This document shows, piece after piece, positions 46,544 through 56,137 of a DNA stretch of 64,000 bases. This stretch comes from Acidimicrobiia bacterium (GTDB taxonomy: Bacteria; Actinomycetota; Acidimicrobiia; Acidimicrobiales; Bin134): NCBI GenBank assembly GCA_022827405.1, contig JAJDTA010000196.1, forward strand, positions 1 to 64,000. The letters are read 5' to 3'. Below the pieces are notes generated by a model. The model did no database searches. It was not told the DNA's origin and saw only the letters and a list, made by a program, of their open reading frames with translations. The stretch's first letter is position 1. Every line of letters starts with the position of its first letter. The position numbers and the translations under genes were made by a program.

Positions 46544-46565
46544 TTAGGAGACTATAGTCTCCTAA
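46544..46565. promoter_or_regulatory. Perfect 22-bp palindrome in the divergent MTase/HTH intergenic region
   Basis: TTAGGAGACTATAGTCTCCTAA. Confidence 0.9.
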
Positions 46566-46598
46566 CGGCATGTAGCGGGTTTCATACGATGATATGCC

Positions 46599-47504
46599 GT
46601 GGCAGTGACAACGAATGGCGATCCAGCCGAGGAAGCTGCAAAGGCTGTTGCCCGTTCGTTGGGCAGGCTCATAGCCGAGCTTCGGCGTCAACGAGGGTGG
46701 TCACTCGAGGACCTCGCTGATGAGGCAGGTCGGCACCGTACCCATTTTGGGTTGGTCGAACGCGGTGAGCGGTATCTAAGTGTCGCTTCGGCCTATCGCG
46801 CCGCGGAGGCGCTCGGGGTCTCGCTCTCTGACTTGATTCATATGGCAGAGGCAGAGAGCCCTGTTGCCAATCGTAGTGTCCACTTTGAGCCTAGGGCAGT
46901 TCCTCCCGGTGCGGCCCGTGGAGTAGATGCTGTCCGAGAGTTTACTGGTCTGGGAGAGACATGGGTGCCAAAGGCCGTAGAAGCGACTTACCGAACTTTG
47001 GATCGAATCGACGAGCAGTTGATGAACACGGGGTCACTGCCTCTCGCTGAAGTGGTCGAACTAGCAAATCTCTCGGCGATCATCGGAAATCTGTTGCGGG
47101 CAGCCTTGGCAAGGGGCTCAAACGGTCGATTCGAGAGCAACGAGCCGCACACCTACCCTGACCTCATATCGCCTTCAGGTGACGCTGGAGGTCTTGAAAT
47201 CAAGGTTGCTCTGGAGACAAACAAGCCGAAGGGCCACCTCCCAAAACCCGGCCCACACCTCGCTTGTCGATATGTCCTAGCTGACCGCGCAGGGAACTAC
47301 ACCAGGAAAGAGCGGGGCAACGTAGTTTGGGTCTGGGAGGTTCGGCTGGGGGAGTTGTCAGCAGAGGATTTCAGTCTTTCCAATACTCCCGGTGATTCAG
47401 GAAAGACGGCAGTCATCAAGACAAGCTCATTGGACCGGCTTGCGTGCGTTTACTATGACAGCCGGTTTCTCCCATACGCCAAGCCCCGTCCAGGCCACAA
47501 CTAG
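46599..47504 (+). CDS. XRE-type HTH fused to a putative PD-(D/E)XK endonuclease domain
   Basis: LGRLIAELRRQRGWSLEDLADEAGRHRTHFGLVERGERYLSVASAYRAAEALGVSLSDLI, then YPDLISPSGDAGGLEIKVAL. Confidence 0.75.
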   Translation: MAVTTNGDPAEEAAKAVARSLGRLIAELRRQRGWSLEDLADEAGRHRTHFGLVERGERYLSVASAYRAAEALGVSLSDLIHMAEAESPVANRSVHFEPRAVPPGAARGVDAVREFTGLGETWVPKAVEATYRTLDRIDEQLMNTGSLPLAEVVELANLSAIIGNLLRAALARGSNGRFESNEPHTYPDLISPSGDAGGLEIKVALETNKPKGHLPKPGPHLACRYVLADRAGNYTRKERGNVVWVWEVRLGELSAEDFSLSNTPGDSGKTAVIKTSSLDRLACVYYDSRFLPYAKPRPGHN

Positions 47505-49186
47505 AACGCGATCAGCCCCTCCTGCGGATGGGCCCACGGAAGCCGGGCAACGTGCTCGATCTGTTTGGGCCGAGCCAGCGGTATGTGGCCGATAGGGACA
47601 TCGATGACTGCTGGTGCCTGCTGTTCGAGCGCGGCCGGGATCATCGCTTCGAGATCCATGGGATCGTCGGCCCTCATTCCGATGGCGCCGAACGATTCAG
47701 CGAGTTTCACGAAATCAGGGTTGGCGAGGTCGGTTCCGTAGGTGCCGTCGAAGAAATCGTCTAGGTCGCGGGCAACGTTGCCGTAAGCGTCGTCTCTGAA
47801 GATGACGGTGGTGACATTGATACCGTACTTGATCGCGGTCGACAACTCAGATGAGCTGAACGAGAAGCCTCCGTCCCCGGTGACGCACACCACGGGGCGA
47901 TCCGGTTGGGCCAGCTTTGCTCCCAGCGCAGTTGGGAACGCGTATCCCAGGTTGAAGGAGTACCCGGAGTCGATGAAAGTACTCGGCTGGTTCACCTGCC
48001 AGTGGGTGCGAGCGTAGAAGCCGAATTGCGTGACATCCCAGACAGTTAGGGCATTTTCAGGTGTGCCCTTTTGCAGCGCCTCCAAAATGGGGTACTGCGG
48101 TTCTCTGGATCGGATGTCGTAGTAGGCGATGAGTTGGCGGGCGGCGGTCACTGCCTCAGCAGGCGACGGGCGCTCGTGGCATCCAGTATCAATGAGAAGT
48201 GGCAAGAGCGCATCAATGGTTGCTTGGGCGTCGCCGTGCAGGGGAATTGTGTTTGCTTGAATCCGGGTGAGGTCGAAGTCGTCAATGTTGATGTTCACCA
48301 GCGTCGACGACTCCCCGGCAGGGTTGCCCAACGAAAAGCGTGTTCCAATGCCGATGACCACATCGGCGGACTTCATCACGTCTAGCAGCTGGTTCAGTTC
48401 ATGCCGCTCTCCACCGGGGCCGACGCAGGAGCCGTAGCACAGCGGGTGACTATCCGGGATAGCCCCCTTTCCGCCTCCCGACGTGATTACTGGGATGTTT
48501 GTGGTTTCGACGAGGTCGAGAAGAGCCTGCTCTGCGCCCGACAGAGCTACTCCGCCTCCGGCGACGATCAGGGGTAGACGAGAGTGTGCGATGGCCGAAG
48601 CCGCTTCTTGCAGTTGTTCACGGCTGGGAATGATTCGCGAGATGGGGGTGGGATCCATCAGTTCGACTTCATCTCGCTCCACCAGGGCATCCGGGGGGCA
48701 CTCGATGTAGGTCGGACGGGGGCGGCCGGTGCGCATTTGTCGAAATGCCTCGGATACGGCCGCGGGAATTTCCACTGGCGCAAGGGCCTGCTGGCGCCAT
48801 TTGGTGATGGGTCGCACAATGTCGATTTGGTCGTCGACCTCATGGACGGCGCCGAGATTCTTGCCCATCTGACCCCGGGGGATTTGCCCGGCAATGAGCA
48901 AGACAGGACAAGAGCGGGCGTAGGCGGTGGCCAATCCCGCAGCTGCGTTGTATACGCCGACACCGGGAACAACTAGGGCCACCCCCGGCTTGCCTGACGC
49001 TCGGGCGTATCCGTAGGCCATGTAGGTGGCGGCTTGCTCGTGGCGGGTGACGACCAACTGAATGCCGGGCTCGTCGCGCAGCGCAGCCACAATCCCGTAT
49101 ATCTGGATGCCGGGAATTCCGAAGACGATCTCGACTCCCTCTCGGGCCAACGACTTAACCAGCGCCTCTCCGCCGCTCATATTCAC
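47501..49186 (-). CDS. Thiamine-pyrophosphate-dependent enzyme (acetolactate synthase-like)
   Basis: MSGGEALVKSLAREGVEIVFGIPGIQIYGIVAAL...HEQAATYMAYGYARASGKPGV; C-terminal GDGGFSFSSSELSTAIKYGINVTTVIFRDDAYGNV. Confidence 0.88.
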   Translation of the reverse strand: MNMSGGEALVKSLAREGVEIVFGIPGIQIYGIVAALRDEPGIQLVVTRHEQAATYMAYGYARASGKPGVALVVPGVGVYNAAAGLATAYARSCPVLLIAGQIPRGQMGKNLGAVHEVDDQIDIVRPITKWRQQALAPVEIPAAVSEAFRQMRTGRPRPTYIECPPDALVERDEVELMDPTPISRIIPSREQLQEAASAIAHSRLPLIVAGGGVALSGAEQALLDLVETTNIPVITSGGGKGAIPDSHPLCYGSCVGPGGERHELNQLLDVMKSADVVIGIGTRFSLGNPAGESSTLVNINIDDFDLTRIQANTIPLHGDAQATIDALLPLLIDTGCHERPSPAEAVTAARQLIAYYDIRSREPQYPILEALQKGTPENALTVWDVTQFGFYARTHWQVNQPSTFIDSGYSFNLGYAFPTALGAKLAQPDRPVVCVTGDGGFSFSSSELSTAIKYGINVTTVIFRDDAYGNVARDLDDFFDGTYGTDLANPDFVKLAESFGAIGMRADDPMDLEAMIPAALEQQAPAVIDVPIGHIPLARPKQIEHVARLPWAHPQEGLIAF

Positions 49187-49234
49187 AATGCTGATCTTGT
49201 CAGAGCGGGAAGATGTCAGGTCGGCTGGAACCGG

Positions 49235-50578
49235 CTATCCCTCCGGCTCCAGCCGGTACACGGTGTCGTCGAAGCTCAGCACATACAGCTCGCCGGCCGC
49301 GTCCTCGCCGAAGGAGACCATGGTGACCGGGTCGACGGAAAGGCCGAGCTCTTTTCTGGTGTCCACTCCTTGGGCATCAACGGTGAGACCCCACAGGCGG
49401 CCTTGGCAGAAATCGCCGAATACGTAGGTGCCCACCAGGCTGGGTATGGCCGAACCCCGGTACACGTGGCCGCCGGTTATGGAGCAACCGGTGTCGTGGC
49501 CGTATACGTGAATGGGGAAGTCCAAATTTTCGGGAGTTTCGGCGCCGGAGAACCGCACGTGGCCCTCAAACAGCGGCCATCCCAGGTTGGCCCCTGGCTT
49601 CCAGCCGTCGGCGGCCCGCAGCACGTGGATTTCTTCCCACTCGTTTTGTCCCACATCTGCGATCCACAGATCGTCGGTGGCTCGGTCGAAGGAGAACCGC
49701 CACGGATTGCGAGCTCCGTAGTGCCAGATTTCCGCTCGCCCCCCGCCATCGGCAAACGGGTTGTCGGTAGGAATGGAGTAAGCCGCGTTGCCGTCGGCCT
49801 CGGGGTCGATGCGGACCATGGCGGCTAGCAGGGTGTCCAGATTCTGGCCCTGGTTGAACATGTCATCTCGGCCGCCGCCGTCGCCAAACCCGATCCACAG
49901 GTAGCCGTCGGGCCCGAAGGCGATATGGCCACCATTGTGGTTGCAGGCTGGCTGGTCGGCGTCCAGCACCGTCCGGCCCTGGTCGCCCTGAACCCACTGC
50001 CCGCTCATGGGGTACTCCACAATCAAGCTGTCGCCTCTCAAGTCGGTGGAGCTCACGTAGAGCTTCGATCCGTCGGGGGAGAAGGCGATGCCCAACAGCC
50101 TTTCTTCGCACTCTGGATTGGTTTGGTCGCTGATATCCAGCACCATCTCGGGAGGTTCATCCCCGTCAGCGCCTATCAGCCACACCTGGCCCTCCCGGGT
50201 GGCCACGTAGAGGTCTCCGCTGGTGCCGCCGGTGCCCGGTCGGGCGACGAGCGCCATCGGGTCGGTGAGCGATGCCACCGGGGTCAACACCAGGTTCGCC
50301 TCTTCAGGCTGGACGGCCACCGTGCCTTGCTCGTCCTCGCCTGGGTCGGGGGCCGGGTCGGTCGCAGGGGAGTCAGCCGGCTGACCTCCAGCAACGGTTG
50401 GGGCGTCCGGTCCCGAATCGGGAGCAGGGCCTGTCGGCGCTGCTGCACCAGCGGTAGCCGCTACCGTGGCCGCGACTTGTGGCTCCGCGTTGCGCCGGTT
50501 GTCCTCGCTGTCGCCGCAAGCGCCAACTAGCAGGCAAATCCCGGCGACTGCCACCACCATTTGCCGGCCGCGGCTCAT
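49235..50578 (-). CDS. PQQ-dependent sugar dehydrogenase-like lipoprotein
   Basis: Lipobox LLVGACG; GIAFSPDGSKLYVSST..., HNGGHIAFGPDGYLWIGFGDGGGRDD, HYGARNPWRFSFD. Confidence 0.85.
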   Translation of the reverse strand: MSRGRQMVVAVAGICLLVGACGDSEDNRRNAEPQVAATVAATAGAAAPTGPAPDSGPDAPTVAGGQPADSPATDPAPDPGEDEQGTVAVQPEEANLVLTPVASLTDPMALVARPGTGGTSGDLYVATREGQVWLIGADGDEPPEMVLDISDQTNPECEERLLGIAFSPDGSKLYVSSTDLRGDSLIVEYPMSGQWVQGDQGRTVLDADQPACNHNGGHIAFGPDGYLWIGFGDGGGRDDMFNQGQNLDTLLAAMVRIDPEADGNAAYSIPTDNPFADGGGRAEIWHYGARNPWRFSFDRATDDLWIADVGQNEWEEIHVLRAADGWKPGANLGWPLFEGHVRFSGAETPENLDFPIHVYGHDTGCSITGGHVYRGSAIPSLVGTYVFGDFCQGRLWGLTVDAQGVDTRKELGLSVDPVTMVSFGEDAAGELYVLSFDDTVYRLEPEG

Positions 50579-51420
50579 GGCTGCTTCCGCAGGGGCCGGA
50601 TCAAGCCCTCTTGCACCACTGAGGCCACCAGTTCGCCGGTGCGGTTCCACGCCGTGCCCCACGCCAGGCCCCGGGCATTGGAGGCCGAGTTGGACACCTG
50701 GTCCAAGAAGATCCAGTCATCCATTCGCAGCGGCCTATGGAACCACATGGCGTGGTCGAGGCTGGCCGCTTGGATGTCGATCTCGTTGCCCCGCACCGGC
50801 AGCGCCTTGGTGGCGGTGTCCAGCACGGTCATGTCGCTGGCGTAGGTGAACATGCAGGTGTGCAGTACAGGGTTCTCGGGCAGCGTGCCGGTGGCCCGTA
50901 GCCACACCTGCAAGCGGGGCTCTCGGTTCTGGCCCCGTTCTGCGGGCGAGCCGGTCACATAGCGCAGCTCGATGGGGCGGATCATCCGGCCTTGGTCGTC
51001 TACCGGGAAACCGTCCCATACGAACGGCTCCAGCTCCTCGGGGTCGGGGATGCCCGCGGGAAGGTCGGTCTGGTGCTCGAAGCCCTCCTCTTCTTTGTGG
51101 AAGGAGGCCGACATGGCGAAGATGGGCTGGCCGTGCTGGATGGCGGTCACCCGGCGGGTGGTGAACGAGCGGCCGTCGCGTACCCGCTCCACCAGATACA
51201 CCAGGGGTGCTTCTACGTCGCCGGGGCGGATGAAGTAGGCCTGGAGGCTGTGGACCGAGCGTCCCTCCACTGTGCGGGTGGCCGCTACGAGGGCTTGGCC
51301 GGCCACCTGGCCGCCGAATACCCGCTGGCGGTCTTCTTGGGGGCTGACTCCCCTGAAGATGTCCTCCTCGATGGGCTCCAGATCCAGCAGTTCGATGAGC
51401 GCATCTACCTCTGCTTGCAT
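50575..51420 (-). CDS. tesB: Acyl-CoA thioesterase II
   Basis: RVFGGQVAGQALVAATRTVEGRSVHSLQAYFIRPGD, SLDHAMWFHRPLRMDDWIF. Confidence 0.93.
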   Translation of the reverse strand: MQAEVDALIELLDLEPIEEDIFRGVSPQEDRQRVFGGQVAGQALVAATRTVEGRSVHSLQAYFIRPGDVEAPLVYLVERVRDGRSFTTRRVTAIQHGQPIFAMSASFHKEEEGFEHQTDLPAGIPDPEELEPFVWDGFPVDDQGRMIRPIELRYVTGSPAERGQNREPRLQVWLRATGTLPENPVLHTCMFTYASDMTVLDTATKALPVRGNEIDIQAASLDHAMWFHRPLRMDDWIFLDQVSNSASNARGLAWGTAWNRTGELVASVVQEGLIRPLRKQP

Positions 51421-51508
51421 GACCGACTGATCCTACCGCCAGAGTTAGGCAAACCTTATGGCCTAGTGGTCGGATTTGAGAGGCGCTGGGGTACGCTTAT
51501 TGCCCCCC

Positions 51509-52006
51509 ATGTCGCTTCTAATCTCTGCCCGCGCTCATGTCTTGGACAACTGGCACCGCCTGCTGCGCTATTGCGGCACATCGGCGGTGGGGGTGGTGCT
51601 GGGTCAGACCATTCTGCGGGTGTGCTACGACCTATTCGGCTGGTCGGGGCTGGTGTCCAATCTGGTGGCCTTCGTGATCGCCAACATCCCGGTCTACTTC
51701 CTGTACCAGGGGTGGGTGTGGGACAGCAGCGGACCCACTCAGTGGGGTCGAGTGGTGCTGCCCTTCTGGTTGGTCTCGCTGGCTGGGCTGGCTCTGTCGT
51801 CGCTGGCGGTGGGCTTGGTTGACGCCGCCACCGACAACGGCTGGTTCATTACCGCGGCGTCGGTAGGCGCCTTCGGCACGGTGTGGCTGGTGAAGTACGC
51901 GGTGTGCGATCGCTACCTGTTCGGCACCCTGGCAGAAGGCGAAGGACCCTCGATGGCACCTCTGGAGACTTCAGGCGATGGACCCCAGTCGGCGGGCGTT
52001 CGCTGA
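51509..52006 (+). CDS. GtrA-family membrane protein
   Basis: LLRYCGTSAVGVVLGQTILRVCYDLFGWSGLVSNLVAFVIANIPVYFLYQGWVW. Confidence 0.8.
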   Translation: MSLLISARAHVLDNWHRLLRYCGTSAVGVVLGQTILRVCYDLFGWSGLVSNLVAFVIANIPVYFLYQGWVWDSSGPTQWGRVVLPFWLVSLAGLALSSLAVGLVDAATDNGWFITAASVGAFGTVWLVKYAVCDRYLFGTLAEGEGPSMAPLETSGDGPQSAGVR

Positions 52007-52607
52007 GGCTGCCCGGGGGTTCATGCCCCCCGATGAGGGGCTGGCTCTCCATCAAGCAGCGTGCGATTTGGAGGTTGCCGGGCCGCTGCTCGAGGTGGGC
52101 AGCTACTGCGGCAAGTCGTCGGTGTATCTGGGCGACGCCGCCCGATCCCAGCGCAGGGTGCTGTTCGCGTTGGATCACCACCGGGGATCAGAGGAGAACC
52201 AGCCGGGCTGGGAGTGGCACGAGCCTGATTTGGTGGATTCCGCCGTCGGCCTTATTGACACCCTGCCCCATTTCCGCCGAACCGTGTATGAGGCCGGATT
52301 GGAGGCCAGCGTGGTGGCTTTAGTGGGCGACTCAGTGGCCATCGCCCGAAACTGGTCCACCCCGCTGGCCTTCTTGTTCATCGACGGCGGTCACGGCACC
52401 GAACCGGCCCACGCCGACTACGAGAACTGGGTGCCCCACGTGGCCGTCGGCGGTCGCTTGGCCATCCACGACGTGTTTCCCAACCCTGCCGACGGCGGCC
52501 GCCCCCCCTACGAGATCTACTGCCGGGCCATGGAATCCGGCGCCTTCACCGAACTCCCCGCTACCGGCTCCCTCCGGGTGCTCACCCGCGTCGCCCCTGG
52601 CATCTGA
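51978..52607 (+). CDS. Class I SAM-dependent methyltransferase (Methyltransf_24-like)
   Basis: PLLEVGSYCGKSSVYLGDAA..., FLFIDGGHGTEPAHADYENWVPHVAVGGRLAIHDV. Confidence 0.85.
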   Translation: MDPSRRAFAEAARGFMPPDEGLALHQAACDLEVAGPLLEVGSYCGKSSVYLGDAARSQRRVLFALDHHRGSEENQPGWEWHEPDLVDSAVGLIDTLPHFRRTVYEAGLEASVVALVGDSVAIARNWSTPLAFLFIDGGHGTEPAHADYENWVPHVAVGGRLAIHDVFPNPADGGRPPYEIYCRAMESGAFTELPATGSLRVLTRVAPGI

Positions 52608-52647
52608 TCTGCCCCGCCAATCCTCAGGGCCAGCGCCAACTAGCTTC

Positions 52648-53835
52648 ATGGCCGTGGACAATGAACAGGAACTGGCATCAGGGGAAGCGTGGCAGGAGTT
52701 CTGCGACCGGCTGAGGGCCGCGGGCGACCGGCTGTTGGAAGACGATTTTCCGGCGGGGGCGGCTGATCGGGCTGAGGGCTATCGGCATTTGGGCCGGCTA
52801 CTGATGCAGGGGTGGATTGAGCAGGTGGAGTTTGCCGATCGGGACTTTCCCGTTATGTACCGCCACAACGACGACGTGATGCGCTGGGGCGGACCCAACG
52901 TGGACAACACCTACTGGCGGGCCCACGTAAGCGCCGAGCACTCCTACCGAGTCACTGGGTGGCTGCCGCCGGGGGCGATGTTTGTGATCCAAAGCGCCCA
53001 CGGCGAGATGCACCAGAACCGTCTTGGGATCACCGCGGAGCGCTCCAGTGACGACTTCGCCGTCGGTTCCGACGGCGGTTTTTCCTTTGTAGCCAGCGCC
53101 ACTCCCCACGACGGCAACTGGCTGCCCATCGACGAGCACACCGACCACATCTCGGTGCGGGAGTACAACGTGGACTGGGGAGTGGACGAGCCCGGGCGGT
53201 TCCTCATCGAGCGGGTGGGTAGCGAGGGCGAGCGCCCTGGGCCGCTTGATCCCGCTGGATTCGCCGATGGTTTGGACCGGGCCATGGCCTGGGCCGAGGA
53301 CGCCTTGGTGTTTTGGAACCAATGGATGGAGCGCAGCCGTCGGGCCGCGCCGCCCAACGTTTTCTACGGCCCCCGCTCGGTGCCTGGCGGGGCCGACGCC
53401 ATCGGCTACGGCGGCTGCTCCTACGACCTGGGGCTCGATGAGGCCCTCGTGGTGACCTGCGATGTGCCCGAAGCCCAGTACTGGTCGTTCATGCTCTACA
53501 GCTATGCCTGGTTCGAGTCACTGGACTTCCCCAACCGCACCGTGAGCCTCAACCACGCCCAGATCGCGGTGGACCCCGACGGCCGCTTCCGCATCGTGGT
53601 GGCCCACCACGACCCCGGCGTGCAGAACTGGCTCGACACCGAGGGCCGCCCCGAAGCCCTCATCACCTTCCGCTGGGTCCTCAGCTCAACGATGCCCACT
53701 CCCGAGGGCGTGGTAGTTCCCTTTGCTGAGATCCAAGACCACCTCCCCGACTTCGTGACCCGCTTCACCCCCGACCAACGCGCCGCCCAAATCGCCACCC
53801 GCCGCCAGTCCCGCGCCCACCGCTTCCGCTGCTGA
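52648..53835 (+). CDS. DUF1214-like domain protein
   Basis: PEAQYWSFMLYSYAWFESLDFPNRTVSLNHAQIAVDPDGRFRIVVAHHDPGVQNWLDT. Confidence 0.6.
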   Translation: MAVDNEQELASGEAWQEFCDRLRAAGDRLLEDDFPAGAADRAEGYRHLGRLLMQGWIEQVEFADRDFPVMYRHNDDVMRWGGPNVDNTYWRAHVSAEHSYRVTGWLPPGAMFVIQSAHGEMHQNRLGITAERSSDDFAVGSDGGFSFVASATPHDGNWLPIDEHTDHISVREYNVDWGVDEPGRFLIERVGSEGERPGPLDPAGFADGLDRAMAWAEDALVFWNQWMERSRRAAPPNVFYGPRSVPGGADAIGYGGCSYDLGLDEALVVTCDVPEAQYWSFMLYSYAWFESLDFPNRTVSLNHAQIAVDPDGRFRIVVAHHDPGVQNWLDTEGRPEALITFRWVLSSTMPTPEGVVVPFAEIQDHLPDFVTRFTPDQRAAQIATRRQSRAHRFRC

Positions 53836-53882
53836 ACTTCATTGGCGCGGTTAAGCCTGTAGCGCGATATAGCCTCGCTCCC

Positions 53883-54455
53883 ATGATTTCCTGGAGCATT
53901 TGGAGAATCCCTGCTCTTGTTGCCTGCTTCCTTTTGATGGCCGCGGCCTGCGGGAGCGACGACAACGGGCAGGCTTACGAGGCTGACCGGGTTGGTGCCA
54001 CAGCCTCGGCCAGCATTGTCAACCCCGATGGCGATGTTGTGGGCAGCGCCGAGTTTGAGCAGGGGCCGACAGGGGTGCTGATCACGATGTCGATGAGTGG
54101 CCTCACCCCCGGCGCGCACGGCATCCACCTGCACGAAGTTGGTGCCTGCACTCCTGACTTCAAGGCGGCCGGCGGTCACCTCACGGCCACCGATGAAGCC
54201 CAGCACGGCCTGAAGAACCCTCAGCGCACGGTGGACAACCACGACAACGGCGACCTGCCCAACCTGTACGCGGCGGCCGACGGCATTGCCCAAGCCGAGT
54301 TCTTCACCTCGCTGGTGACCATTTCTGGCGGGTCAATGCCCTCGTTGCTCGATGCCGACGGCTCCACGTTGGTCATCCACGAGAACCCCGACGATCACCT
54401 CACCCAGCCCATCGGCGGCGCCGGCGGCCGCGTAGGCTGCGGCATCATCCGCTAA
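53883..54455 (+). CDS. sodC: Cu/Zn superoxide dismutase-like lipoprotein
   Basis: Lipobox MAAACG; GAHGIHLHEVGACTPDFKAAGGHL, VIHENPDDHLTQPIGGAGGRVGCGII. Confidence 0.88.
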   Translation: MISWSIWRIPALVACFLLMAAACGSDDNGQAYEADRVGATASASIVNPDGDVVGSAEFEQGPTGVLITMSMSGLTPGAHGIHLHEVGACTPDFKAAGGHLTATDEAQHGLKNPQRTVDNHDNGDLPNLYAAADGIAQAEFFTSLVTISGGSMPSLLDADGSTLVIHENPDDHLTQPIGGAGGRVGCGIIR

Positions 54456-54469
54456 CCAGCGAGCAGTTC

Positions 54470-54913
54470 TCAGCGATTCCCCAGCCGCAAGGCAGCGCGT
54501 ACTGATCGCTCCACAGCTTCGGCAACAGCTTCCGGGTTTTCGTGTTCCCAGAAGCGGAGGACGGTCCAGCCGGCTTCTTGAAGGTGGGCGTCGGTGTCCT
54601 GATCGCGGGCGATATTGACGGTGATCTTGTCGGACCAGTATTCGGGGTTGGTGGCCGGCTGAGTGTGGTGCTCCGGACAGCCGTGCCAATAGCAACCGTC
54701 CACGAACACCGCAATCTTGGCCTTGCGAAATACCAGATCGGCCGTCCGGCGCAACTCCGGTAGCGGCCGAGCTGCAACCCGGTAGCGCAACCCTCGCCGA
54801 TGCACCGCGGAGCGAACCGCCAACTCCGGCTTGGTATCCCGGCTGCGATTCCCCTGCATCGACTTACGGGTCGCCTCCGAAGAAGCCCAAGACCCCTCCG
54901 GCAGCCCGCTCAT
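54470..54913 (-). CDS. vsr: Very short patch repair endonuclease
   Basis: TRKSMQGNRSRDTKPELAVRSAVHRRGLRYRV...DLVFRKAKIAVFVDGCYWHGCPEH. Confidence 0.95.
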   Translation of the reverse strand: MSGLPEGSWASSEATRKSMQGNRSRDTKPELAVRSAVHRRGLRYRVAARPLPELRRTADLVFRKAKIAVFVDGCYWHGCPEHHTQPATNPEYWSDKITVNIARDQDTDAHLQEAGWTVLRFWEHENPEAVAEAVERSVRAALRLGNR

Positions 54914-55009
54914 AGGCCGATGGTAGCGACGAGATCAGTGGGGTGTCGTGAGTTGGCGTTGTCCCTACTGCTACCGGTGCCCACGCAGCGGCAAATTGGT
55001 CAGTCGGTT

Positions 55010-55543
55010 CTACTCAAGATGTTGCCACTGCTCGTCTTCGATTCTTTTGGAGCGGAGCACAGTCAAATCGCCGGGGCGGGTGTGACGCAAAAAGACAGCA
55101 AGCACTTCACCGCTGTCTGCGGCAGAGGGGGCGAGAACACCCTTAAGGCCCAGCGTGGCTGCTGCGTCCCCGACAAGTTGACACGGTTCGAATGGCCCGG
55201 CGAGGGCTTCGGTCAAAAGTCCTAAGGCGGCCATTGCGCCCTCAACCGTGAGGTCGGCCACCGTGAGGTCTGTGATGGCGACGGTGTGGACCATTCGGGG
55301 CAGGAACGACTTTGGTCCCGAACCCTGGCCCGCCGCCATGCGGTGGAACTCAGCCCGGCAGGTCGCCAGGGGTCTCGCCAAGTAAACGGTTTCGGTTCCC
55401 TGCGGGTTCCATCGACCCCCCATCAGGCTGGCGCCGAAACCGGAAAGCGGGTCTCGATCGGGTCCGGTGTGCCGAAAGAAGATGCCATTGATCTGCGATG
55501 GTTCGAGTTCATCCAGGATTCTGTATAGATCGCGAGAAGCCAT
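55010..55543 (-). CDS. RES-domain toxin
   Basis: LYRILDELEP...DPLSGFGASLMGGRWNPQGTETVYLARPLATCRAEFHR. Confidence 0.88.
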   Translation of the reverse strand: MASRDLYRILDELEPSQINGIFFRHTGPDRDPLSGFGASLMGGRWNPQGTETVYLARPLATCRAEFHRMAAGQGSGPKSFLPRMVHTVAITDLTVADLTVEGAMAALGLLTEALAGPFEPCQLVGDAAATLGLKGVLAPSAADSGEVLAVFLRHTRPGDLTVLRSKRIEDEQWQHLE

Positions 55544-55560
55544 GATCTGGACGTATGTGT

Positions 55561-55899
55561 CTAAACGACGACACCGTCTGCCAGAGCTTCGATAACCGCC
55601 ACGACGGACTTGAATTCGCCGTTGTGGATCCTCTCCGCTGGTGTGTCGCCATTGAGGAGGCGGTTAGGCGACAGTATCCAGAGATTCGAATACTCAGAGT
55701 CCAGCACCGCCTCAAGCTCCTTTGCGACGTAGGCGAGCTCCAAGAGACGTTGGCGAGAGAGACGCTGTGGTTCGGTAACCCCTCTGGACCAGCGGCCCAC
55801 CGATCGCCCACTCGCATCCACGATCTGCCCGATGTCGTCGTGCGTGAGCCGGGTCGAATCAGCAATAGATGTCAACTTGTTCACGAGGGCGCTGCTCAT
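55561..55899 (-). CDS. Xre/MbcA/ParS-type antitoxin
   Basis: Immediately upstream of the RES gene. VDASGRSVGRWSRGVTEPQRLSRQRLLELAYVAKEL...SPNRLLNGDTPAERIHNGEFKSVVAVIEALADG. Confidence 0.88.
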   Translation of the reverse strand: MSSALVNKLTSIADSTRLTHDDIGQIVDASGRSVGRWSRGVTEPQRLSRQRLLELAYVAKELEAVLDSEYSNLWILSPNRLLNGDTPAERIHNGEFKSVVAVIEALADGVVV

Positions 55900-56009
55900 C
55901 TGTCTACCTTTTCATCCTTATGTTTGACTATAAGAATGTACTATACTATGTCGTCTAGTCTGACGCAGAAACTCTCGTTTGCCAAAACCCCTCTCTTCCG
56001 GGGTGGTGC

Positions 56010-56123
56010 TAACCGCATCTCCGGTTTGATGCCGCCGCTCCGGTTGCCCTGCATCGTTTTCCGGGTCGCTTCCGACGACGCCAATGACTCCTCCTCTAGC
56101 CCGGTCATAGGCCAACGGTAGCT
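56010..56123 (-). pseudogene. Truncated duplicate of the vsr 5' end
   Basis: SLASSEATRKTMQGNRSGGIKPEMRL versus SWASSEATRKSMQGNRSRDTKPELAV in vsr. Nucleotide similarity continues upstream of the start (CATAGGCCNANGGTAGC). Confidence 0.85.
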
Positions 56124-56137
56124 ATGGAGCATTCGGC

